Below are positions 1 through 4,878 of a stretch of 5,747 nucleotides of DNA, one piece after another. The notes beneath the pieces were generated by a model. It made no database searches. It worked only from the letters and a program-made list of their open reading frames with translations, and had not been told where the DNA came from. Every line of letters starts with the position of its first letter. The stretch's first letter is position 1. Source of the DNA: Collinsella sp. (lineage in GTDB: Bacteria; Actinomycetota; Coriobacteriia; Coriobacteriales; Coriobacteriaceae); assembly GCA_019419405.1 (NCBI GenBank), contig DYAA01000177.1:1-5747 (forward strand). The letters run 5' to 3'. The translations under genes were made by a program, and so were the position numbers.

Positions 1-99
1 CAACGGTCGATTTTCACCCGCGAACGGTCTTTATACTAATTAGCAATATCCGCAACGTATAAGACGTTATAATGACCATAACGAAAAGGAGGAGGCAAG
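1..99 (+). promoter_or_regulatory. Promoter and putative operator region of the PTS-frlB operon
   Basis: A perfect TATAAT box lies at 68-73, about 27 bases before the EIIAB start, which would give a short 5' leader. No good -35 hexamer sits 16-18 bases upstream: 45-50 reads AATATC and the better TTAGCA (40-45) is 22 bases away. This fits an activator-dependent promoter. A second -10-like TATACT occurs at 32-37 with TTTTCA at 11-16 (15-bp spacer). Small symmetrical elements surround the main box: AACGT (54-58) with ACGTT (64-68), CGTTAT (65-70) with ATAACG (78-83), the palindrome CTAATTAG (36-43), and a direct repeat AACGGTC at 2-8 and 23-29. The sites are visible; their use as operators is inferred. 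No regulator gene is in the window. Confidence 0.6.
87..95 (+). promoter_or_regulatory. Shine-Dalgarno site of EIIAB
   Basis: AGGAGGAGG, a near-perfect anti-16S match, ends four bases before the ATG at 100. The strong site fits a highly translated first gene. Confidence 0.8.
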
Positions 100-1023
100 A
101 TGAATCAGATCATTCTCGCATCTCATGGCGGCCTGGCCGCAGGCGCCAAAGACACGCTCGAGATGGTTCTCGGCGACGTGTCGAACGTCCACGTCGTGTC
201 GCTTGCTCGTGACGACAAGGAGCCCATCACCAACAAGGTGGACGCCATGATCGCCACGTTCAACGCGGACGACACCGTCTATGTGCTGACCGATATGCTC
301 GGCAGCTCGGTCAACAACAGCATGGTCGAGCTTTCCCGCAACGGTGCGGCATTCACGGTGATCAGCGGTTTCAACATTCCGCTGGCACTGACGCTCGCTA
401 TGAGCCCCGCCCCCGTCAAGGGTGCCGAGCTCGCGGCCCTCATCAACGAGGCCCGCACCGGTCTGACCAACCCCAACGCACCGGTCGAGGCTGCCGCGGC
501 TCCCGCCAAGAAGGCTAAGGCGCCCCGTCACAGCTCCGGTCCCGCCAAGATCGTCCTCGCACGTCTTGACTACCGTCTGCTGCACGGTCAGGTCGTCTTT
601 ACCTGGACCACCAAGGTTCAGGCCGAGCGCATCATCGTCGTCGACAATGCTGCCGCCAACGATGACATCAAGAAGGGCGCTCTTAAGCTGGCCAAGCCCC
701 AGGGCGTGCGCCTGAACGTCTTCACCGTCGAGCGTGCCCTCGCCAAGATGGACAAGCTCAACACCCTCGGCGAGCGCGTCATGTTCGTCTTTGGCAACAC
801 GGCCGAGATGCTGCAGTTCTGCCAGGGTTACAAGCTCGACGCCATCAACCTGGGCGCCACCGCCAACCACGACGGTGCCGATCAGGTCGGCGGCAAGGAC
901 AGCTCCGTCTTCTTCGACGCCACCCAGAAGGCCGACGTCAACCAGCTGCTCGACATGGGCATCAAGCTCTACGTCCAGCAGACCCCCACGTATCAGAGCG
1001 TCGACATCGACGCCAAGCTGTAA
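100..1023 (+). CDS. PTS mannose/fructose/sorbose-family transporter, fused EIIA-EIIB subunit
   Basis: This 307-residue cytoplasmic phosphotransfer protein passes phosphate from HPr to the incoming sugar. The EIIA domain covers about residues 1-122 and opens with the typical beta strand and phosphoryl-accepting histidine (IILASHGG, H9). An Ala/Pro/Lys-rich hinge follows at about 123-147. The EIIB domain runs from about 148 to the end and carries the family motif RLDYRLLHGQV at 155-165, where H162 is the expected phosphohistidine. The fused A-B order and length resemble E. coli ManX (about 323 residues). It is first in the operon, with a strong ribosome site, and is followed by EIIC after 36 bases. 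Both active histidines are present, so it should be functional. The sugar cannot be told from this subunit; the downstream deglycase suggests a glycated amino acid. The gene is rich in C-ending codons, which suggests high expression. Confidence 0.95.
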   Translation: MNQIILASHGGLAAGAKDTLEMVLGDVSNVHVVSLARDDKEPITNKVDAMIATFNADDTVYVLTDMLGSSVNNSMVELSRNGAAFTVISGFNIPLALTLAMSPAPVKGAELAALINEARTGLTNPNAPVEAAAAPAKKAKAPRHSSGPAKIVLARLDYRLLHGQVVFTWTTKVQAERIIVVDNAAANDDIKKGALKLAKPQGVRLNVFTVERALAKMDKLNTLGERVMFVFGNTAEMLQFCQGYKLDAINLGATANHDGADQVGGKDSSVFFDATQKADVNQLLDMGIKLYVQQTPTYQSVDIDAKL

Positions 1024-1028
1024 TCAAC

Positions 1029-1042
1029 CAGGCTTTTGCCTG
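1029..1042 (+). other. Small hairpin between EIIAB and EIIC
   Basis: CAGGC, a TTTT loop and GCCTG form a perfect 5-bp stem directly after the EIIAB stop codon and just before the EIIC ribosome site (AAAGGAG, 1047-1053). There is no T-tract, so it is unlikely to terminate. It may tune mRNA stability or the ratio of soluble to membrane subunits. Confidence 0.4.
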
Positions 1043-1059
1043 ACTGAAAGGAGAAGGGT

Positions 1060-1854
1060 ATGAATACGTTCATCAGTGCGGTGCTCGTCGGCCTCGTCGG
1101 CGTGTTCTGCATGTGGGACTCCCGCCTGCTCGGCCGTCTTAACTTCGAGCAGCCCCTCGTTGGCGCCACGCTCGTCGGTCTGCTGCTGGGCGATGTGCCC
1201 ACCGGCCTTGCCGTCGGTGCCGCCGTCGAGCTCGTGTCCATGGGCCTGGTGCAGGTCGGCGCCGCCGTTCCGCCCGATATGGTCCTGGGCGGCATCGTGG
1301 CAGCTGCCTTCGCGTGCCTGACCGATGCTTCCGCCGAGACCGCCATGACGATCGCCATCCCGGTCGCCGTCCTGGGTCAGCTCCTCGGCATTGTGTTCCG
1401 TTCCATCATCGCCGCCCTCACCCATGTGGCCGATAGCGCGATTGATAACGGCAAGTTCAAGACCGCCTACCGCATGCACATCTGCGCCGGCTCCGGTCTG
1501 TACGCCATCATGTACTTCCTGCCGATCTTCCTGGCCGTCTTTGTCGGTACCGACCTGGTCCAAGCCATCGTCAACATGGTTCCCGAGTGGCTGTCCGTTG
1601 GTCTGAACGTCTCGACCAAGATCATGACCGCCTACGGTCTGGCCCTGCTGCTCACCATGATGATCAAGAAGGGTATGACCCCGTTCCTGTTCATCGGTTT
1701 CCTGCTCGCCGCCTACCTCAACCTGTCCGTCATCGCGGTCGCTCTGATCGGTGTGTGCCTGGCTATCGTCTTCATGGGCTTCAAGTTCAACGGTTCCCAT
1801 GCAGCCGCCGGTGTCGATTCCGACTACGATCCGCTCGAAGACGACGAAGACTAA
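1060..1854 (+). CDS. PTS mannose/fructose/sorbose-family transporter, EIIC membrane subunit
   Basis: This is a 264-residue polytopic membrane protein, close in length to E. coli ManY (266). With EIID it forms the sugar channel that delivers substrate for phosphorylation by EIIB. Long hydrophobic segments lie at about 3-18, 33-54, 74-86, 95-120, 146-172, 186-202 and 207-241. The conserved EIIC stretch is recognisable at residues 57-73 (ELVSMGLVQVGAAVPPD). The protein ends in a strongly acidic tail (DSDYDPLEDDED, 253-264), presumably cytoplasmic. The start is fixed by AAAGGAG six bases upstream of the ATG. Its stop codon overlaps the ribosome site of EIID, so translation of the two membrane subunits is probably coupled. 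Confidence 0.95.
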   Translation: MNTFISAVLVGLVGVFCMWDSRLLGRLNFEQPLVGATLVGLLLGDVPTGLAVGAAVELVSMGLVQVGAAVPPDMVLGGIVAAAFACLTDASAETAMTIAIPVAVLGQLLGIVFRSIIAALTHVADSAIDNGKFKTAYRMHICAGSGLYAIMYFLPIFLAVFVGTDLVQAIVNMVPEWLSVGLNVSTKIMTAYGLALLLTMMIKKGMTPFLFIGFLLAAYLNLSVIAVALIGVCLAIVFMGFKFNGSHAAAGVDSDYDPLEDDED

Positions 1855-1860
1855 GGAGGA
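1852..1860 (+). promoter_or_regulatory. Ribosome site of EIID overlapping the EIIC stop codon
   Basis: TAAGGAGGA contains both the EIIC stop (1852-1854) and a perfect AGGAGG core. It lies seven bases before the ATG at 1868. This fixes the EIID start there rather than at an in-frame ATG at 1751 inside EIIC, and suggests translational coupling. Confidence 0.85.
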
Positions 1861-1867
1861 ACACACT

Positions 1868-2701
1868 ATGGCAACCGCAACCAAGGACGTGTCCCTGAAC
1901 AAGAAGGTCAGCCAGTTCTTCTGGCGCTCCTGGGCCATCCAGGCCTCTTGGAACTACGAGCGTCAGATGAACATGGGCTTCCTCTACGGCATGGTCCCCA
2001 CGCTCGATCGCCTCTATCCGGACGAGTCCGACCCCAAGCAGCTCGCTGCTAAGAAAGAGGCTTACCACCGTCACATGGCGTTCTACAACTGCACCCCGCA
2101 GACGAGCGCTTTCATCCTGGGCCTCTCCGCCTCCATGGAGGAGGAGTACGCCAAGGATCCCGAGAACTTCGACCCCGATTCAATCAACGCGGTCAAGACC
2201 TCCCTCATGGGCCCGCTTTCCGGTATCGGCGACTCCCTCTTCCAGGGCACCATCCGTGTTATCGCCTTTGGTCTGGGCGTTCAGCTGGCTCAGCAGGGTT
2301 CCATCATGGGCCCGATCCTGGCCATGCTCATCTCCATCGTCCCCTCCGTGCTGATCACTTGGTTCGCAGCCAAGATGGGCTATCAGGGCGGCCACGAGTA
2401 CCTGAGCAAGCTTCAGGGCGGCGATCTCATGGAGAAGCTCATGTATGTCTGCGGCATCGTGGGTCTTATGTCCGTGGGCGGCATGATCGCTACGCTGATC
2501 GGCGCCACCACCCCGCTGCAGTTCGCTGACGGCACCGTCGTGATCCAGGACATCCTGGACGGCATGATGCCCCAGATGATCTCCCTTGGCCTCACCGGCC
2601 TTATGTACTGGCTCATCAAGAAGAACGTCAACACCGGTTGGCTTCTCGTGATCGCCATCGTGGGCGGCATCGCCCTCTCCGCGGTCGGCATCCTGGCCTA
2701 G
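1868..2701 (+). CDS. PTS mannose/fructose/sorbose-family transporter, EIID membrane subunit
   Basis: This 277-residue subunit, close to E. coli ManZ in length, pairs with EIIC in the membrane. The N-terminal half is mostly soluble and amphipathic and holds family landmarks: the FFWRSWAIQASWNYERQ region at 17-33, CTPQTSAFILGLSASMEEE at 75-93, and the very conserved GPLSGIGDSLFQGT at 115-128. The C-terminal half is hydrophobic, with segments at about 129-165, 192-212, 235-250 and 257-276. An in-frame upstream ATG at 1751 would make a longer product reading through EIIC, but it lacks a ribosome site and the added residues look non-native. The 197-base gap to the next gene is much longer than the gaps within the PTS genes. 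Confidence 0.95.
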   Translation: MATATKDVSLNKKVSQFFWRSWAIQASWNYERQMNMGFLYGMVPTLDRLYPDESDPKQLAAKKEAYHRHMAFYNCTPQTSAFILGLSASMEEEYAKDPENFDPDSINAVKTSLMGPLSGIGDSLFQGTIRVIAFGLGVQLAQQGSIMGPILAMLISIVPSVLITWFAAKMGYQGGHEYLSKLQGGDLMEKLMYVCGIVGLMSVGGMIATLIGATTPLQFADGTVVIQDILDGMMPQMISLGLTGLMYWLIKKNVNTGWLLVIAIVGGIALSAVGILA

Positions 2702-2735
2702 TCGCGACTAAGCGCCTAACCGCTTTCCCCCGGGG

Positions 2736-2766
2736 GCCTGCCTGGCATCCCATACCCCAGGCAGGC
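2736..2766 (+). repeat. Inverted repeat / RNA hairpin after EIID
   Basis: GCCTGCCTGG (2736-2745) and CCAGGCAGGC (2757-2766) are perfectly complementary around an 11-base loop. The stem can extend outward through G-U pairs to 2732-2770. Following bases are TTCCATCCC, so it is not a typical intrinsic terminator. It could protect the 3' end of the upstream PTS message or reduce read-through partially. Confidence 0.6.
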
Positions 2767-2778
2767 TTCCATCCCTAA

Positions 2779-2808
2779 ATGTGTCAAAGGGCAGTCCCTT
2801 TGACACAT
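2779..2808. repeat. Perfect 13-bp palindrome with 4-base loop (REP-like)
   Basis: ATGTGTCAAAGGG and CCCTTTGACACAT flank a CAGT loop. The perfection, compactness and lack of a T-tract point to a dispersed palindromic repeat rather than a terminator. Similar GTGTCAAAGGG-type palindromes are, to my recollection, common between genes in Collinsella-like genomes; this has not been checked here. An open frame begins at its ATG, but there is no ribosome site and it is not taken as a gene start. Confidence 0.7.
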
Positions 2809-2883
2809 CCTCAACGGACCGGCGACTCGGTCCAAATCACGGTAACCCTGCGAGCGCCCGGCAATGTGGCGCCGCAAAAATTG

Positions 2884-2889
2884 AAAGGA
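2884..2889 (+). promoter_or_regulatory. Shine-Dalgarno site that decides the frlB start
   Basis: AAAGGA lies nine bases before the ATG at 2899. The other in-frame ATG at 2890 is directly adjacent to this site and too close for normal initiation, so 2899 is preferred. The choice changes the protein by only three residues. Confidence 0.6.
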
Positions 2890-2898
2890 ATGTGTCAG

Positions 2899-3882
2899 AT
2901 GTACGAGATCGACCTTAACCTCCCTAAGCAGATCGTCGCTGACGTCCTGTCCAACCACGAGATCCACAGCGTCGCCTTCGTCGGCTGCGGTGCCTCCATG
3001 TCCGACCTTTACCCCGCCAAGTACTTCCTGGCCAACAACACGGACAAGCTGAACGTTCAGATCTTCACCGCTAACGAGTTCAACTACGACACGCCTTCCT
3101 GGGTCAACGAGCACACCTTCGTGATCACCTGCTCCCTCGGTGGCTCCACGCCCGAGACCGTCGAGGCCAACAAGACCGCCAAGAAGCACAACTGCCCGGT
3201 CGTCTCCCTCACCAACAAGGCTGGCTCCGCTCTGACCGTCGACGCTGACTACGTCATCGTTCACGGCTTCCACGCCAACTTCGCTGCCAAGTGCGAGAAG
3301 CCCGGCTACGCCATCGCTCTTGCTGTCGAGATCCTTCAGCAGACCGAGGGCTATGACCACTACGAGGACATGATCACCGGCCTCACCAACGTCTTTGAGC
3401 TCTGCGAGAACGCTGCTCAGTCCTGCAAGAAGCTCGCCAAGAAGTTCGCCGAGGACTTCAAGGACGACAAGATGATCTACTTCATGGCTTCCGGTGCCTC
3501 CGAGAAGATGGCTTATTCTCACGCCGCCTTCCTGTTCACCGAGATGCAGTGGATCGACGCCGCCGCCTACAACACCGGTGAGTACTTCCACGGCCCGTTC
3601 GAGGTTTCCACCGAGGGTAAGCCCTACGTCTTCTTCATGTCCGATGGCGCTACCCGTCCGATGGACGCCCGCGCCCTCACCTTCCTTAAGCGCATGGGCG
3701 CCAAGGTCGCTCTGATCGACTCCAAGGACTACGGCCTGGCTGACGCCGTGCCCGCGAGCGTCGTCACCTACTTCAACCCGCTGCTGCACCTCGCCGTTAT
3801 GCGCGAGTACGGCAACCAGATCGCCGAGGCCCGTCAGCACCCGCTGACCATGCGTCGCTACATGTGGAAGCTTTCCTACTAA
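2899..3882 (+). CDS. frlB: Fructoselysine/glucoselysine 6-phosphate deglycase (SIS-domain, FrlB family)
   Basis: This is a 327-residue cytoplasmic enzyme with two sugar-isomerase (SIS) domains. FrlB-type enzymes split a 6-phosphorylated fructosamine into hexose 6-phosphate and a free amine. The first SIS domain (about 20-150) shows the phosphate-binding GCGAS (29-33) and SLGGSTPETV (79-88). The second (about 185-320) shows YFMASGAS (194-201), TEMQWID (214-220) and the diagnostic GEYFHGPFE (227-235), whose E228 and H231 are likely active-site residues. The C-terminus RRYMWKLSY (319-327) matches the recalled B. subtilis FrlB ending. Length also matches that protein (about 328). It follows a complete mannose-family PTS and precedes a terminator, so it probably acts on the PTS product. 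Fructoselysine, glucoselysine or another fructosamine phosphate are all possible. AgaS- or GlmS-like roles are less likely given the motifs. Confidence 0.88.
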   Translation: MYEIDLNLPKQIVADVLSNHEIHSVAFVGCGASMSDLYPAKYFLANNTDKLNVQIFTANEFNYDTPSWVNEHTFVITCSLGGSTPETVEANKTAKKHNCPVVSLTNKAGSALTVDADYVIVHGFHANFAAKCEKPGYAIALAVEILQQTEGYDHYEDMITGLTNVFELCENAAQSCKKLAKKFAEDFKDDKMIYFMASGASEKMAYSHAAFLFTEMQWIDAAAYNTGEYFHGPFEVSTEGKPYVFFMSDGATRPMDARALTFLKRMGAKVALIDSKDYGLADAVPASVVTYFNPLLHLAVMREYGNQIAEARQHPLTMRRYMWKLSY

Positions 3883-3916
3883 TCACAAGTAAGTAGACCT
3901 TACGGGTTGATTGAGA

Positions 3917-3948
3917 GGGGATGGGGTTTGCGCCCTGTCCCCTTTTTT
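3917..3948 (+). terminator. Intrinsic terminator of the PTS-frlB operon
   Basis: GGGGATGGGG (3917-3926) pairs with CCCTGTCCCC (3933-3942) through eight Watson-Crick and two G-U pairs around a TTTGCG loop. Six T residues follow at 3943-3948. It sits 34 bases after the frlB stop and separates the operon from the HAD gene. A smaller stem GTAAG/CTTAC (3889-3893 with 3899-3903) lies just upstream. Confidence 0.9.
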
Positions 3949-3983
3949 GCTCTGGGGAGGGCGTGTCTGCCGCGTCATAAAAC

Positions 3984-4028
3984 CCCAGATAAAACCTACC
4001 AAAATAAACCTGTCCCTTTTTGGCAGGT
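3984..4028 (+). repeat. Left copy of a 45-bp inverted repeat flanking the HAD gene
   Basis: The first 33 bases (3984-4016) match the reverse complement of 4672-4704 with one difference (CCTACC against CCTGCC). After five bases with two matches the identity resumes as GGCAGGT (4022-4028). Overall 41 of 45 positions agree. Each copy is itself palindromic: here ACCTACCA (3994-4001) faces TGGCAGGT (4021-4028) with one mismatch. It ends where the HAD ribosome site begins. Confidence 0.9.
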
Positions 4029-4036
4029 GGGAGGAG
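4029..4036 (+). promoter_or_regulatory. Shine-Dalgarno site that decides the HAD start
   Basis: GGGAGGAG abuts the ATG at 4037 with no spacer but is six bases from the ATG at 4043. The second is therefore the likely start, giving a protein that begins MIKAVLFDMDG as HAD proteins usually do. The site directly touches the end of the left flanking repeat. Confidence 0.75.
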
Positions 4037-4042
4037 ATGCGT

Positions 4043-4672
4043 ATGATCAAGGCAGTGCTGTTTGATATGGACGGCGTGCTGGTCGATACCGAGTGGTTCT
4101 ACAACCGTCGTCGCGTGGCGTTTATGGAAGAGAAGGGGTTCCACTTTGACGAGATTCCCGATCTTTCGGGGTCTAACGAGCCTGCCATTTGGGAGGCGCT
4201 GGTGCCCGACGATATTGAGCTGCGTGAGCGTCTGCGCGTGGAGTACAAGCAGGTCTACAGCCCGGACCATCCCGTTCCGTATACCGAGCTGCTCAACGAG
4301 CAGACGGGGCCGGTGATGCGTGAGCTGCACGAGCGCGGCGTGAAGTGCGCCATCGCGAGCTCGTCCTATCGCGAGCTCATTGACGAGCTGGTGGAAATTG
4401 CCGGTATCGCCGACGTGCTGGACTACACCATCAGCGGCCACGAGTGCAGTGCGTTTAAGCCCGACCCCGAGATCTACCTGCGTGCCATGGAGGCGCTGGG
4501 GGTGGAGCCTGCCGAGTGCCTGGTTATCGAGGACTCGCCTTTGGGCATCGAGGCCGGCAAGCGCTCCGGCGCCCGAGTCCTGGCGCTGCGTCCGCACGAG
4601 GGCGTCAACCTGGACCAGTCCGCCGCCGACACCATCATCGACAACCTGACCGACATCCTACCTGCCATTTAG
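4043..4672 (+). CDS. HAD-superfamily hydrolase, phosphatase/beta-phosphoglucomutase-like (subfamily IA)
   Basis: This 209-residue soluble protein has all four HAD motifs. Motif I is LFDMDGVLVDTE (6-17), with D8 the nucleophile and D10 the acid/base. Motif II is IASSS (104-108). Motif III is the lysine in FKPDPEIYL (K139). Motif IV is VIEDSPLGIEAG (162-172), with the metal-binding E163/D164. A helical cap domain fits at about 18-85. The family contains sugar-phosphate phosphatases and beta-phosphoglucomutases; the sequence does not decide between them. It lies behind the frlB terminator, so a shared operon is doubtful, although hydrolysis of a sugar phosphate from the neighbouring pathway is possible. 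Codon use is less biased (more GTG, CTG, TTT, GAT) than in the PTS genes, suggesting lower expression or different history. The last codons and stop lie within the right flanking repeat. Confidence 0.9.
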   Translation: MIKAVLFDMDGVLVDTEWFYNRRRVAFMEEKGFHFDEIPDLSGSNEPAIWEALVPDDIELRERLRVEYKQVYSPDHPVPYTELLNEQTGPVMRELHERGVKCAIASSSYRELIDELVEIAGIADVLDYTISGHECSAFKPDPEIYLRAMEALGVEPAECLVIEDSPLGIEAGKRSGARVLALRPHEGVNLDQSAADTIIDNLTDILPAI

Positions 4673-4704
4673 GGACAGGTTTATTTTGGCAGGTTTTATC
4701 TGGG
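4660..4704 (-). repeat. Right copy of the 45-bp inverted repeat, overlapping the HAD stop codon
   Basis: This is the reverse-oriented partner of 3984-4028, with 41 of 45 positions matching and one difference in the 33-bp core (4672-4704). It contains a perfect 8-bp palindrome, ACCTGCCA (4660-4667) with TGGCAGGT (4687-4694). The HAD stop codon TAG (4670-4672) and the preceding codons fall inside it, so the gene is bounded almost exactly by the pair. This looks like two copies of one REP-like element. Confidence 0.9.
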
Positions 4705-4717
4705 CAAACGCCGAATT

Positions 4718-4757
4718 CGCCGTGAAGGGACCGCTCTCTTCACGGCGTTTTTCTTTT
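4718..4757 (+). terminator. Intrinsic terminator after the HAD gene
   Basis: CGCCGTGAAG (4718-4727) pairs perfectly with CTTCACGGCG (4738-4747). The stem can extend inward by three pairs, including one G-U, to leave a 4-base loop. TTTTTCTTTT follows. This is a textbook rho-independent terminator and separates HAD from the YitT gene. Confidence 0.95.
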
Positions 4758-4801
4758 GAGCGGCCTCACGGTCCTTCTGATGGTTGTCGAGAGAGGGTGA
4801 A

Positions 4802-4833
4802 TTGAAGCGCCCCCGCACGCTCCATGCTACAAT
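4802..4833 (+). promoter_or_regulatory. Candidate promoter of the YitT-family gene
   Basis: TACAAT (4828-4833) is preceded by TGC, making an extended -10 (TGCTACAAT). A TTGAAG hexamer lies at 4802-4807, with a 20-bp spacer that is longer than ideal. The distance to the GTG start (about 45 bases) is reasonable, and a terminator lies just upstream, so an independent promoter is expected here. The rest of 4758-4801 shows nothing recognisable. Confidence 0.5.
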
Positions 4834-4878
4834 CGCGGGCACGCCTCACAACTATATCTGCCTTCGAAAGGAGCCTCC

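Larger units (their letters stand above)
2702..2898 (+). other. Hairpin-rich gap between EIID and frlB
   Basis: No gene is seen in this stretch. It holds four consecutive inverted repeats: a 10-bp stem (2736-2745 with 2757-2766), a perfect 13-bp stem (2779-2791 with 2796-2808), a 6-bp stem GGACCG/CGGTCC (2816-2821 with 2828-2833), and a weaker GCGCC/GGCGC pair (2854-2858 with 2868-2872). None is followed by a T-tract, so read-through from the PTS genes into frlB is plausible. I see no convincing separate promoter and no known riboswitch class. Confidence 0.6.
3949..4042 (+). other. Leader of the HAD gene
   Basis: This 94-base stretch holds a 7-bp inverted repeat, TCTGGGG (3951-3957) with CCCCAGA (3983-3989), then the left copy of the long flanking repeat, then the HAD ribosome site. 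I see no convincing -35/-10 pair. The HAD gene may use a weak promoter here or depend on read-through of the preceding terminator. Confidence 0.4.

Noticed and set aside
1..99. Sigma-54 promoter, as seen for some mannose-family PTS operons
   Set aside because: No GG/GC -24/-12 pattern with proper spacing is present, and a perfect TATAAT box is.
1751..1867. N-terminal extension of EIID starting inside EIIC
   Set aside because: It has no ribosome site and non-family residues, while a perfect AGGAGG precedes the ATG at 1868.
1024..1938. 304-codon minus-strand open frame across EIIC
   Set aside because: It is another antisense shadow, with a His/Asp/Gly-rich low-complexity product and no start signals.
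2779..2808. 13-bp palindrome as an intrinsic terminator
   Set aside because: The following bases are CCTCAACGG, with no T-tract.
2702..2898. Known riboswitch or T-box upstream of frlB
   Set aside because: There are several stems, but I recognise no conserved core of any riboswitch or T-box class.
2716..3840. 374-codon open frame on the minus strand across frlB
   Set aside because: It is the antisense shadow of a GC-rich, strongly codon-biased gene. It has no ribosome site and its Val/Leu/Gly/Asp-rich product matches no family I know.
3911..4042. N-terminal extension of the HAD protein from an upstream start
   Set aside because: It would translate through the intrinsic terminator and the repeat. 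HAD proteins normally start directly before motif I, as the ATG at 4043 does.
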